This document shows, piece by piece, positions 24,890 to 35,929 of a stretch of DNA of 64,000 nucleotides. Origin of the DNA: Heterocephalus glaber (taxonomy: Eukaryota > Chordata > Mammalia > Rodentia > Bathyergidae); NCBI RefSeq assembly GCF_000247695.1, contig NW_004624732.1, positions 43,535,796-43,599,795 on the forward strand. Direction: 5' to 3'. The first letter of the stretch is position 1; each line of letters begins with the position of its first letter. The notes below the pieces were generated by a model, which did not search any database, was not told the origin of the DNA, and saw nothing but the letters and a program-made list of their open reading frames with translations. A program made the position numbers and the translations under genes.

Positions 24890-25120
24890 CTCAGGTTTAT
24901 TAGGTGGACTATAAATAATCTATATGCTCTTTCAAACAAAAAATTCAGTGACAGAGCCAAGGCATTAAGTTTTCCCTTCAAATTACATTAGGAGTGGATC
25001 TGTTTGCTGCCAACACAGCCTCCAGATAGAGCTGCAAGGGCTGGATGGGCTCCTAATGTACTCTGTGAGATCAACAACCGCATCTGGATTTCCCACCGCC
25101 TCCAAGTGCCGGGAGAACTA
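24890..25120. promoter_or_regulatory. Possible conserved noncoding block
   Basis: Repeat-free, with balanced composition. Words of note include ctataaataatctatatgc, attacattaggagtgg and gccaacacagcctcc. Regulatory role is inferred only from texture. Confidence 0.2.
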
Positions 25121-25124
25121 AGGT

Positions 25125-26140
25125 TCAGAAGCACACGAATACACCGATGCTATTTCTTTCCACCATGTCAAAGGTAGCAAGTGGTTTCATTTGTCCTCCT
25201 TCCTGTTCCTCCTCAGGACCTTCATTACCTTCCCGAGCTCCCTTTGCTATGAACAAAGCCAATATCACAGCCCCCACACACCCTCACTCCCTCTCGAATT
25301 CTGCCTGTCCTCCATCGTGTTTTAGCTTACACATATCTTTACATTCTGGAAAACCTAACAAGGGTTAATAGGAGCTGCTAATTTCTTCTTCCACAGGGAG
25401 GGAGGCCAATTTTTTTTATCCTCTTTGGGTATATTTTAGGTGTTCTAAGAGACATCACAGGCCTCCCCAAATCCTACATCTCATTCAAAAGCCATCCAAA
25501 CACAGAGAAGATACTATCTCAAAACGTTTCTCTGTTGGAGTAAGTTTTGTAAAAATAGGAATGACTTCTTTGTTTTCACATCTCCCACGCTGGTACAGAT
25601 TGAGGCAAGGGGAGAAACTGGATGGGTAAACTGAATGACTGCCTTTGGGGGTGCCATTGCAGGTAAATTGAGTAATGACAGAATATAAACACAGTAATAA
25701 ATGGTAAGGGGTAATATTAATATGTAAATAAATATATATAGGAATAAAATAAAAACTAAAAATAGTATGGTAGGTATAAGCAATGAAGAAAATGTTTGGG
25801 AACAAAAGGGTAGAGGAATTTGGAAGAAAAGATTGACATATGGCAAAAAGGGAACCCAGATCAATTTGATTAGAAGAGAAGGTACAGTGAGCATAAAAGG
25901 TGAAGCAGAAAGCCAACCTGTTAAATAAAAGAAGATGGACAATTCAAATAGAAGGCAATTAGAAAAATACTAACTTTGAAAATAATATAATTGCATAACA
26001 AAAGAAAGGTTCAGGCTACTTTTTCCCAAGGCAGTTGTCCTTTCCTAATTAGGGTCCACTGCAGTCACTGCTAATGCATCCTAACTCATCAATAGCAGTT
26101 GGGCCTGATTTTAAAGTAACTCTTCCAAATACCCTTTTTA
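25125..26140. other. Unique sequence, nothing recognised
   Basis: Two overlapping minus-strand ORFs of 142 and 143 codons (25485-25942) in different frames arise because the plus strand here is purine- and A-rich, giving hydrophobic Phe/Leu/Ile-rich translations. No gene is supported. Confidence 0.5.
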
Positions 26141-26144
26141 AATT

Positions 26145-26267
26145 GTGTTTTTATTTTGAAACAGGGTCTTGCTAAGTTGTTAAGTTTGCCAAGGTGGGCT
26201 TGAACTTGTGATCTTCCTGCCTCAGCCTCCTGAATGCTGAGATTGCAAACAGACATCACCACACCCA
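26145..26267 (-). mobile_element. B1-like SINE (part of ID-B1 composite)
   Basis: Reverse of a B1: 'tttgaaacagggtcttgcta', 'ggtgggcttgaacttgtgat', 'cttcctgcctcagcctcctg' and 'acatcaccacaccca'. On its own strand it follows directly after the ID unit at 26272-26368. Confidence 0.85.
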
Positions 26268-26271
26268 ACTT

Positions 26272-26368
26272 ATTGTTGCTTGTTTGTTTGTTTTGTTTTG
26301 CTAGGGATCAAACCCAGGACCTCATGGATGCTGGATGGATATACTACTGCTAGGCTGCAACCTCAGCT
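26272..26368 (-). mobile_element. ID-like SINE (5' partner of the B1-like unit)
   Basis: Reverse of an ID: a T/G-rich tail ('gtttgtttgttttgttttgc'), 'tagggatcaaacccaggacc', and the degraded 'gctgcaacctcagct' head. On the minus strand the order is ID, A-rich linker, B1, as in B4-type composite SINEs. Two independent insertions are the alternative. Confidence 0.75.
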
Positions 26369-26467
26369 AGGTTATTACTACTGTACTTAATTTTGGGTTA
26401 TACAATGATCTTAATAAATGTTTTGTTGTCAGTCTCCATTTCCAGTGGCAGAAAAACAAGAGTAGAT

Positions 26468-26557
26468 TTTTTTTGTTTTGTTTTGGGGGGCTTCAACTAA
26501 ACCAGTCCTCACACAAAATAGACAAGTGTTCTACCACTGAGCTACAACCCCAGCCCT
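26468..26557 (-). mobile_element. ID-like SINE
   Basis: Poly-T start, 'aagtgttctaccactgagct' and 'acaaccccagccct' mark the reversed tRNA-like head. Confidence 0.8.
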
Positions 26558-26864
26558 AACAAGTGGGTTTTAACTGGGGAAGGTTATGATGTAGACACTG
26601 TGACAGGTTTTGGGTGGAAACTATCAGATCCTCTTCTTTACCAAGCTTTATTGGTAGACTCTCCTTCCTGGCAGACTGAGAAACCAACCTGACACCATTG
26701 CAGATTGTACCCTCTGTGCTCCCAGTAGTCTGTCAAGCAGGGAGGTGTTCAGTGAATGGTGTCAAGTAAAGAAAAGGATGCATTTTTCAGAATGAATTCT
26801 GAAATTTTTGTTCTACACCTGCAACTCACTGGAACATATAAGTATAATAGAAAAATGTGGTGAA

Positions 26865-27270
26865 TGTTTAAATTTTTTCTTAAATGTATTACAGTGAAAG
26901 ACACATTGCCATTGATCCCTCTCAAAATACTCCCCCTCACTTCAAATACACTTATGCCATCATTCTTGCCACTTTCTAAAGCAGTTCTGGAAGTCTTCGC
27001 TCGTGAACTTTTTAGTTGCATTATCGTGCCTGCCTTGATGTTCTAAATTGATTCAAAACTTTACCTTTGATAGTCATTTTGACTTTCGGAAAAAACAAGA
27101 AGTCGTATGGTACAGATCTGATGAACACTGTGGATGAGGAGAGACTGTAACGTCTTTATGAGGCTGCCTTTCCATGGGATGGCATGTAGCAACAGCATTC
27201 ACCACATTTTCTGATCACACCTTCCAAAGACACTCATGAAGAGGGAAGCCAAAATGATCCGCCAATGGAC
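26865..27270 (-). pseudogene. Mariner-like (DD34D) transposase remnant, C-terminal part
   Basis: Conceptual translation of the minus strand, moving between frames, gives recognisable pieces of a mariner transposase C-terminus: a degraded 'HPPYSPDL'-like segment (about 27155-27105; it contains the third catalytic Asp position), a 'PYDFLFFPKVK' stretch (about 27105-27073), then 'TSEDFQNCFRKWQE' and 'EYFERD' (about 27005-26905) interrupted by in-frame TGA codons. Several frameshifts and stops show it is dead. The matching upstream piece appears beyond two SINE insertions at about 27595-27660. Terminal inverted repeats were not located. Confidence 0.65.
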
Positions 27271-27286
27271 TCCACCTTTACTGTGC

Positions 27287-27383
27287 GTTGTTTTATTGTG
27301 TTGTTTTGTGTTCCACTGCTAGAGCTCAAATGCAGGGCCCTGTGGCTTGGGCAAGTGCTCCTCACTGTGCTATTCATCCAGCC
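27287..27383 (-). mobile_element. Old ID-like SINE
   Basis: T/G-rich tail, 'tgctagagctcaaatgcagg' and 'ggcttgggcaagtgctcctc', ending 'ctattcatccagcc'. Diverged reversed ID. Confidence 0.65.
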
Positions 27384-27390
27384 TTACCCC

Positions 27391-27505
27391 TATTTTGTTT
27401 TTATTTTGCTTTGTTTTTACTTATTGCAGAGCTGGTGCTGGGAACCAAACCCCGGGCCTCATGCATGCTAGGCAAGTACTCTACCACTGAGCTTATACCC
27501 CTCCC
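27391..27505 (-). mobile_element. ID-like SINE
   Basis: T-rich tail, 'ggtgctgggaaccaaacccc', 'gggcctcatgcatgctaggc', 'aagtactctaccactgagct' and 'tatacccctccc'. It lies head to tail with the preceding ID copy. Confidence 0.85.
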
Positions 27506-27594
27506 TTCACCTCTGTTTTATATCCCACTGGCTCCATCAAACAAGCATGAGGCTCACGTAAGTTCACCCTTTACTTTACTGCATCCACGCACCA

Positions 27595-27690
27595 TCTTTT
27601 CTCACGGTTCATTTGCCTCAATTGACCAAAGATGCCAAAGAAAACGGACACCAAGTGACAATCTACCAGTGAGTCGGCAGGTTGTTTGAG
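27595..27690 (-). pseudogene. Mariner-like transposase remnant, middle part
   Basis: The minus strand encodes 'VSVFFGIFGQ' around 27650-27622, resembling the central 'FFDIRG' region that lies upstream of the segment at 26865-27270 in mariner transposases. Collinearity across the two SINEs supports a single broken copy. Short match, so tentative. Confidence 0.4.
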
Positions 27691-27699
27691 AAGGCAGTT

Positions 27700-28590
27700 G
27701 TATACTTAGTGCCCTCCTAAAGCCTCTTGCCAGTTTCTATATGCTCTATGAGCTAAAATCCTGGAGTCAGCAGCATAGTAAAGGCCATGGTGCCTGGTTT
27801 GGGCCACTCTCAGGCAACATTATACAAGGAAAATCCTTGTAAAGCAGTGGCAGCAAGACCCTGCCTATCTCCAGTCCCCTTTTCAGGCAAATGTTTCCTT
27901 TTGAGGCAGTGTCCCCTTTTGGCAAATGGCCAGAGGAGGGTGCTCTGTGGTTAGAAGAGGACCTTACAGGAGAGAAGCCCCGAACAGGGACCCTCTTTAC
28001 TTTCCCTCTCCCTTCAAACCTGCAAGTGGAGCTGCAGTGGTGTTTCTGCTTTTTGTCTCACGCTGTCACTCTCTAGTCTTTGAACAATAGAGGCAACAAT
28101 GGTCTTGTCTAAATGATTTCACAGGCTATTATTCAGACACTCAACTTTTAACATTTCAATTTTGTCGTTCTGTTTCCACACAAAAGGTGAACTTCTACAG
28201 TATAATGTTCTCAGAATTATGTCAATGAGTAGTAATGGCTTTTAACATTAAGTTGATCATTAACAACTAGGGGATCTGAGGCATAATCAGTACTTCAGTC
28301 TTTTGTGTGATTATGACATGATGGAATTTGAAACTAATAGAAGGATGCACTCATAACAACTTATAAAAATATTTATATGATAATAAAAGGTTAGTGAAAA
28401 GCAAACAGTCTTAAACAGTAAAAGGTGTAAAAATACTAACATGCTTTATCTAGAGAAGGTGAGCTTCTAAAAGAGAAAAAGAGATACACAGTGTCACTAC
28501 CACAATCGTTTCTTTGTTTATGAAGGTTTTCATAGTATAGCTAAACATTCTGTAAAATGTTCATTTCAATGGAACTTTGTTACATTTTGG
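27700..28590. other. Unique sequence, nothing recognised
   Basis: Only a 61-codon ORF (27891-28076) without features. Confidence 0.5.
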
Positions 28591-28599
28591 GGTTTTTGT

Positions 28600-28738
28600 T
28601 CTTTTGAGACAGGGTCTTGCTATAGAGTTCAGGCTGAATTTGAAAACTATGTAGCCTAGGCTGGCCTCAAACTTGCAGCTGTCCTCCTGCCTCAGCCTCC
28701 CAAGAGCTGGGGTTACAGGCGTGCACGACCACTCCCCA
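28600..28738 (-). mobile_element. B1-like SINE
   Basis: 'ttttgagacagggtcttgct', 'gcctaggctggcctcaaact', 'ctcctgcctcagcctcccaa' and 'gagctggggttacaggcgtg' are the reverse of a B1 from its A-rich tail to its Pol III head. Confidence 0.92.
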
Positions 28739-28744
28739 CTCCAG

Positions 28745-29685
28745 CATCTTCAGTGGCGCTTTCACAGAGAGACCTACTCCAAAAAGTGTGTATGTGTGTA
28801 TTTTAAATACAGCAAATAAAATGGGAAGGCATTTCTGTGTCTTAAATGTTATTAGAGCTCCTCAACTCCTCAAACTGTTTGGAAAAGAAGGTAGATTGAT
28901 CATCAGGGAGACTGTCATTAGAGCTGTGACTATTTGCCCCCAATTCAAACATTGCAACTTTACTTGTGGTAATTATAATTCTATGACAGTGAGTATCAAA
29001 CCATCCTAAATGTCTTCAAAGACAGGGATGATTAAGACACAAAGGCTACATTTTCACACTCAGTGAAAGTCATTTATTGAAAGAGATAGTCATTTGTTGT
29101 GACGTTTACCCTGAATTTTTTTCATTAAAAATACTTATAATAGTGAAAAAATAAAAATATGAAATTACATGGTGTATTTGTATATGTGTGTGTTGCGTGC
29201 AAAGCAGTATGCATAGCACAAAAGGGGACAGGAGGCTGAAAGAAGAAAATACACCAAATAAGTAGTGTAAATTTATGGGTGTTGTCTACCCTTTACCCCC
29301 CTCTTCTGCTTCTTTCTTCTTGCTTCTTGTTCTTTTCTGTAGTTCCAATTTTCCTTCAAAAAGCTTATTTTTTTAATTTAAAAAAGAATACTTAATTCTG
29401 TTAGCTGTCTTCACTGAAAGTTTCTGAACCAGATATACATCTAAGAGCAAAGTGCAATTCATCATGTTTTGCACTGTTTGATTTGAAAATACCAAACCTT
29501 TGTGCGAGTCACCACTTGCTATGTGCTCGTTCTGGTCCCCATAGCCCTTCCTCCCCCGGCCCCGCCTACGCTGGTCCACCTACGTGGTCGTTTCCAGCTT
29601 ACTTCACCATGCCCACAGTCCTGCACCAGTTTACTCTGGTAGGTTACCTCATCTCTGTTCACATTGACCTTTTTTTTTTTTTTAA
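28745..29685. other. Unique sequence, nothing recognised
   Basis: Includes a CT-rich stretch (29295-29335) and a 15-base T run before 'aacag' near 29669-29688. ORFs are 92 codons or shorter. Confidence 0.5.
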
Positions 29686-29689
29686 CAGT

Positions 29690-29990
29690 GTTGGAAGATA
29701 TTTATTACCTAATTTTAAGACTTCTTCTAAAGCTACAGTAATTAAGGCAGTGTTGTCATAAGGAAAGACATATAGATCATTGGAATAAAAAGGAGAATCT
29801 AGAAACATATATATGGTCCACTGATTTTTGAAAGATTATTTAACATTAACATTTTCTAGAACATAAACTCAACTCAAGAGCAGAGGAAAAGATAATATTT
29901 TCAACAAATGGTACTAGAACACCTGGTATCCACATGTAAAAAATTAACCTTAACCCTTTGTTTCCATACATAAATAGACTGACCTTTTTA
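29690..29990 (+). mobile_element. L1 LINE ORF2 fragment
   Basis: 'agctacagtaattaaggcag', 'tagatcattggaataaaa', 'atatggtccactgatttttg', 'ttttcaacaaatggtactag', 'aacacctggtatccacatg' and 'ttaaccttaaccctttg' run collinear with the C-terminal third of mammalian L1 ORF2. Small deletions and stops throughout. Confidence 0.88.
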
Positions 29991-29994
29991 AATC

Positions 29995-30975
29995 CTAGCT
30001 CCCAATATCAACACAAGAGTTTTTATTTAGGGAATGGAAGCAGAATATTTTAAGGGAGGGTGGAAGGCTTATAGTACCTCATTCCAGGAGGCAAGGAAAG
30101 CCTATACGAGAATGTGTGCATGCTGCTTGTAGGGAAGGACAAGTTGAGGTGCGAGACAGTACACGAGCAAGTGGGGACTGTTCAGCACACTGTGCTCCAA
30201 AGAAATCCACTTGCTGACCTTTGTATGTGCTTCGTTCTGTCTGGCCCATTTCCCAATCACCTTATAGGTCACTTGGCCCTCTAGGAATACTCTCTTTTGT
30301 CCTGTCTTTCATTCTTGTCCATTTAATGACAATACATGCAAATTTAATACATGTATCTTACTTGTAGTACTACTGTAGATCAGAAAGAATTCTAAAATGT
30401 TCCAACTGAAAACCACTTCAGCTCTGTAATTATTCCTATTTTCCATTCCACAATTAAATATTAGAAAAATACTGATATATAGAAGAATTGTGCCAAAATC
30501 ATATTAATAAATTATGCTTATAGCTTGTTCTCTTGGCTGTCTTCTTAAAAACTTCAAAGATACAGGAAATTCTTGTGAACTGTAAAACACAGGGATAGTT
30601 AGTTGTTTTAGTTTATAACTCACTCGGCAGTTCTAAGAGTTTGTTTTATGGGTCTTCCTTTCTGATTTTCAACTGCTATTTCTTCAAAATCCTTAGATAA
30701 AAACATCAAGTTTATCTTTCATATGAAGAAAGCAGAAATATATTGAGACAAGAGCAAGTCAGCCAGGAAGTCAGGAGTCGGTCTCCCAGGGGAGCTCAAG
30801 CCAGGAGCAGCAACTGGTGTTTTCCTGAAGAGCAAGGTCTTTCGTAGACCAGTTTAATCACACTCTGTGATAGAAGAAAAGGATATGTGCACAAACAAAC
30901 AGCTTTGACGCAGTCTTTTTGATCTTCAGGAAACTTTTGCTTTCTCAATTCCACAGTCATGGCCAGGGTTGTCAA
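29995..30975. other. Unique sequence, nothing recognised
   Basis: No repeat or exon identified. ORFs are 66 codons or shorter. Confidence 0.45.
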
Positions 30976-30982
30976 CAATTGT

Positions 30983-31066
30983 GTCATCCATTCCAAAAAG
31001 TGACCATCTACCTGGCCTTAGTTGGTCATCCATTCCAAAGAGTGACCATCTACCTGGTCTTAGTTG
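30983..31066. repeat. Tandem duplication of a 42 bp unit
   Basis: Two adjacent copies (30983-31024 and 31025-31066) differ at only two positions, so this is a recent local duplication. Confidence 0.95.
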
Positions 31067-31344
31067 GTCTGTCTTTGCTTAAGGACTGTACTTCTTCTGC
31101 ACCCAGGATGCCATCTGTATGAGATCCTGCTTGCTGGCAGCCAGTGTTTGTGCTACTGTATTCTGAGAAGCCACTCCATGGGCAGGCTATTGAGGGACCA
31201 GGATACCATGACCTTCTTTCTTTCATAAGGTTATTGAAAGGTGAGTCAAGAACTACTATATGAGCTTCATTAATGAAATGGAAATAAAAACCACTCTCAG
31301 ATTATCTCCAAAAAAGTCATCTGCATTATTTTTATATTGTTATG

Positions 31345-31570
31345 AGACAAAATTTCCTAAAACTTTACTGCTTCAAACAATAATAAACATTTACTATGTC
31401 ACGCAGTTCTGGTGGGGTAGGATTCAGGAGCAACTTAAATGGGTGGTTTCAGCATGGGGTCTGTCATGATGCTGGAGTCATCGGAGACTTGGCAAGGTGG
31501 TGCTGGCTGATGACAAGAGGTCTCATTTCTTTTCCACCTGAGCCCCCCAAAAGGCTGCTCAAGATAGTGT
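31345..31570. mobile_element. Ancient interspersed repeat fragment, family uncertain
   Basis: 'acaataataaacatttacta', 'tgtcacgcagttctgg', 'taggattcaggagcaact' and 'taaatgggtggtttcagc' resemble a widespread old mammalian repeat in which this order recurs. I cannot name the family with confidence. Confidence 0.4.
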
Positions 31571-31739
31571 CTAGAACTCCTGAGAGAAAACAACCTGAAA
31601 GAATAAGGCAAAAGCCTTAGGTGACTCTTAACACCTAGCCTGGCAAGTCACAGAGCCCTGTACTGGTCATGTGAGGCAGCCTCGCCACTGTGAGGGGGGC
31701 TCTGCACGGCCTAGCAGACAGCAAAGGTCACTGGGGCTC

Positions 31740-32215
31740 ACCTGGGTCATTTCTTGTGACTCAGGATTTGTCCATCGAGATGTGAAGTCTGCTCTTTGAC
31801 CGATTTGAATCCAGACAGGCCTGTGGCTATTTTGGCCAATTGAATACAGCAAAAATGATGCTTTGCATGCCAGCACCAGCTTAAGAGTCCTTCATGAGGA
31901 CACTTAGTTCTCTAATTTCCTTCCTTTTGGAGTTGTGAGCCACCATATAAAAGCTCAGGCTGCTCTTGTGAAAAGAATGGCTATTTGGAGGTGTCTTGAA
32001 ATATCGGGCATCTGCACAAATAGGCCATGTTGATCGATGACTCAGGTGACTCCAGCACCCACTGTCCTATGACCACAATCACATGAGACTCTCCAAGTCC
32101 CCACCAGGGGAGCCCAGCAAACTCATAGAACCACAAGGTACAATGCATTAGGGTTTTTAGCCACCGAATCATGATATGATTTGTGATCCAATAACCGAAA
32201 ACCAGAATAAAAGTT
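31740..32215 (+). mobile_element. Possible LTR-like repeat remnant
   Basis: 'ttccttttggagttgtgagc' with 'caccatataaaagctcagg' and the tail 'ttttagccaccgaatcatg' followed by 'ccaataaccgaaaac' resembles the head and end of an old MaLR-class LTR. Diverged. Confidence 0.35.
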
Positions 32216-32339
32216 ATACAAATCCTTATTGCTTGTTCTTGCTACTTTATTGTATCAGGTTGTACAACTCTTGCTTTAGAACGTAAATTCCACTTCTGCC
32301 AGGATTTTTATACCAAAGGCCTTGAAGAGTATCTGGATC

Positions 32340-32695
32340 ATTACAACCACCACTGTCCCCTAACTGGTACTTTCACGTTGCTTTTTCCTCCTACCTTCTT
32401 TTGCCAAAAGAGCAGTCACAGGAACTTATATAAAATCTTTCCTGGTCCCCAAAGTAGGCTCTGTATTACGCATTTCATTGCAGTATATGTAGCTCCTTAA
32501 TAGCATTTATTGGACTGTATATTTAATCATAGTTTGTGTAACTGATTTAATGATAATTGTCTTCTTATCTAGATCCTAATCTCCCATAGGTAAATCTTGT
32601 AAATATCTTATTCACTGGTCCATCCCAAGTTTCAAATACAGTACCTGGTATCAGTGAATAGTAATGCCTCAAATGTTTTCTGCATATTTCTTGAT
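32340..32695 (+). mobile_element. L2 LINE 3' fragment
   Basis: 'agatcctaatctcccatagg' (subunit before the 'gggcagggac' landmark), 'tcttattcactggtccatcc', 'caagtttcaaatacagtacc' and 'tggtatcagtgaatagtaat' give the L2 tail in sense. Confidence 0.75.
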
Positions 32696-32699
32696 TTTA

Positions 32700-33780
32700 T
32701 AATAGCAACTGATTTTTACTGCTTTTAGTTTGTCTCTTTTAGGCTACTGCCAGCTACAAAGGAAAAACAAATCAATTAAAGTTTTAGCTAATTTTCACAA
32801 GCTTCTGGCAATCAATGAGGATAACAGTCACTTGAAATGTGGCATATCACACTCTTCACTTTCTGCCTTTGAGTTAACTTTGGATTCTGTTACCTAAAGT
32901 GAAAATCTAGCCACTGCTTATTGAGAATAAGTCTTCAGATTTTACCTTGTTCATCAAAATAAAAGAAAAAGAAAAAATTCTCCCATTTCTCAAGTTCTCA
33001 TTTTACTTTCAGAATTTATTATAATACGTTATGTTATTTTTATTTAAAAACTGGTTTTCTGCATTTTCTGTTGCATATTTATTAACTTATTTAGACCACA
33101 AATAAAGGATTCCCCAACTCTTTCCTTCAGAGACCTTGGAAAGCATAAAGCTCTGGTTAATATAATTACACTAGTCTTCAAAAATCAAAATCACTACCAA
33201 AATCTCTTCTATACTAATAAAAAATGAAGCCAAATAGGCTGTTAGGTAAAGCATATGTTAACAAAGCACGTAAGTGGTTAAGCACAAGGACATTTTCCTA
33301 TATAGGAGACCAAAGGCCCAAATATTCAATAACAAAAATTTTAGCCATATGTGCACTTATGTAGAACAAATTATTAATTGTTCCCCTCTATAAACACAAG
33401 AACTGAATCACAATAAGTATGAATAATTTTAAATTATTTTTATGAAACACGGCATTAAATAGTGATGATCATTCAGTGGAAATATACATCAAGATACATG
33501 TATTACAGATATACCAAGTTCATTTTACAGTGTTAAGAGGAGGCAAATTCTCCAAATGCTTACATTCAAAAACATTCCCAAAGAAATTACTTTTTTGGAC
33601 AATATTTTCAGTATTCTTTCTCTTTTTTTCTTGCATATGCTTCTAAATCTGTGTTTGGAATACAAACTTCAAACGTAATTACTACAAGTAGAGGAATATG
33701 TCTACTTAACATCCATGGAGGGCTAAATTTACATTCATTGAGTCTTGTGGAAGTTTCCAGCTAAAAATTTTTAAAAGTTT
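32700..33780. other. AT-rich unique sequence, nothing recognised
   Basis: No ORF of 60 codons or more. Confidence 0.5.
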
Positions 33781-33789
33781 GTCTAGTCT

Positions 33790-33965
33790 CATGGTGTTCA
33801 AAGTTTAATGTGCATTAGAATCCACTATAGGGCTCATTCAAACACAGATTTTTGGGTTCCACTCTCAGAGTTCTGATTCCTTAGTACCCAGGGAACACCC
33901 AAAAGTTAGCTCTGTAACTAGTTCTCAGACTGCTAATGTTACTGGTTAGGAGACTATACTTTGAG
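33790..33965 (-). mobile_element. MER5-type hAT (Charlie) MITE, antisense
   Basis: 'gtgttcaaagtttaatgtgc', 'attagaatccactataggg', 'acacagatttttgggttcca', 'ctctcagagttctgattcc' and the terminal 'gactatactttgag' follow the MER5A/B pattern in reverse. Unrelated to the two 'cagtggtgg' MITEs apart from superfamily. Confidence 0.82.
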
Positions 33966-33967
33966 GG

Positions 33968-34135
33968 TCATCTATCCAACCTACCACTTACTTCAACTTT
34001 ATAAACAAAGGCTCAGAAGAGTTGAAAGACGGATCCAATATTTCTGCTGAACTTAGTAGCAAAAATGACAGAAGGGTGCAGGACTAGAATCCAACTTTTC
34101 TAATTCCGAGTAGTCTATTTTTTGACTTAGCTTCC
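33968..34135 (-). mobile_element. MIR/L3-like remnant
   Basis: 'gtcatctatccaacctacc', 'aaacaaaggctcagaagag' and 'gactagaatccaacttttc' follow the antisense layout of old tRNA-headed SINEs. Weak. Confidence 0.35.
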
Positions 34136-34139
34136 CCAT

Positions 34140-35215
34140 ATGAGGTATATTCAGTGCCATATGAGGTACTGATGAATAAGCTATAAAAGAAGTCAGTCAC
34201 AGCCCAGGAAAAGAGAAAGCAATGTAAACATCCTCTCTCCTTGTGGACAAAATTGAAGACACAGAGGCACACCAAAAATTGTATGATTCGGGTACTCCTT
34301 TGTGGCCACTACTCCCTTTTTGAAGTTTATTTCCCTCTAAACATCTAAGGACTTACTTTGCATTCTTACATTGCAATGTCTCTGTTGATAACTTTTCAGT
34401 AATTCCATTATAGCAAATCACAGGGTTGTCAAATCTTCAAGGATCAGAAGAGCATGAGTTGACAAGTAGCAGATGCACAGAAAGAAGTTTTAAATAATGT
34501 GTGTTCATTCCCCATGTGGTGTGAAGTAGAATACCTATTACTCTAGGATAGTAAAACCAGCCGGGAAGTAACATAGAACATAGTTATGCCATGATAGTCA
34601 CCATTTCTACTACTTTTATTCAGTGGAGAATCAAAGAATTCAGAAGAAAGAAAACTCTTAGATTTTCAAAAAAGCTGTTTCTGTTTAAGGACAGAGGTTT
34701 CTGTTAAAATTTAGTACGATTGTGATGTCACTGAGCACAGTGAAAGCTGTGGGCAAACAGAACATTCCCATTGTAATACCACTACTGCAGGCACATTTGA
34801 AACACTATAGCTTCTTCAGACTATAATTATAACTGTTTGCTGCTTCTGTGGTTTCAAAGATAATAGAAGTTGTTCACAAAATTTACACAACACTGATGTG
34901 TTGCATATAAAATATAGACAGTCACGTGCAAAATGTCCCATTATACATTTTCTCATAGAGAAAAACAGCTGAGAAACCTACAGACCATCAAATTATGACT
35001 CCAGTGTTTCATTATAAGCAATTAGACTCCATAACCCAAAGGTACAACCAAAATGCTTGGTGTAATTTGGTGAATACCATCTAAGAGCTGGGCTACAGGT
35101 ACTTGAACCCACAGAAAAAAGAAATCCTAGAGACTATTCCAAAAATTATTACTTTATTGGTAATTAGTTCTGTAGTCAGAGCGCTGAAGTTAAACTTGGG
35201 CTATAATACTTTTTG
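34140..35215. other. Unique sequence, nothing recognised
   Basis: No repeat identified. The 63-codon ORF near 34084-34275 is featureless. Confidence 0.5.
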
Positions 35216-35219
35216 AATG

Positions 35220-35440
35220 AGAATAATTCCAAATCACACTCGTTCATTCCACCAGCACTGATTGGGAAACAGCTGCTCTGTGTCACCACTGTGCCTGCTG
35301 TCAAGGAACTCAAAGCCCAACAGGAGAGGTGGGCATACACTCAATCCTTTAGCAAACACGGAACACTGCTGTAAAGGAGAAGTATTGTTATAACCACTCA
35401 TGTTACAAAACAGAACCCATATGTGTTCAAAGGAAAAACA
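35220..35440 (-). mobile_element. L2 LINE fragment
   Basis: 'cgttcattccaccagcactg', 'ctgtgtcaccactgtgcctg' and 'aaggaactcaaagccc' follow the antisense L2 tail. Confidence 0.55.
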
Positions 35441-35929
35441 GAAATTAGAAGAGAAATTAGAAGGTATCACCAATAAATTATTTTGACCAATACTGAGAAG
35501 AAGTAGGCGTAGTTTTCATATAGAAAAGGCCAGAAAATAAAAGCCATGAAATGTTGAAGCCTGAGCCCCTAGAAGGTTATTTATGTTAAGAAACATGGAC
35601 ACTATTTCTAGACAACAGGGGCCATGGATAGTGGCTTGAGGCTCTGAGGCAGAGGAGTTTCTGAAAAGTCTCTCCGGAAAATATACCCACGAGCAGTGAA
35701 CAAGACACAAAAGACATGTATGTGTGATACCCGGATGAGCAATCTTAATAACAAATGAGTTCATAGGATCCAAGGACAAATAACTCAAGGGGTTAAAGAG
35801 ATTTAACGTGGATTTTTGCCCAATGGTTTCTGCTAAATCCTGGTGACCTGAAACCTGAATGTCATAGTTTAGTGACAGGCCACAAACCTGAAGTCACAGC
35901 AGAGAGGAACATCAACACAACAAGGTAAA

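Noticed and set aside
25485..25942. Two overlapping membrane-like minus-strand ORFs
   Set aside because: Hydrophobic character results from the A/G-rich plus strand (Phe/Leu/Ile codons on the complement); the two frames overlap almost fully.
29655..29690. Polypyrimidine tract plus AG, like a 3' splice site
   Set aside because: A plain T run ahead of an L1 fragment; no downstream coding exon or matching donor.
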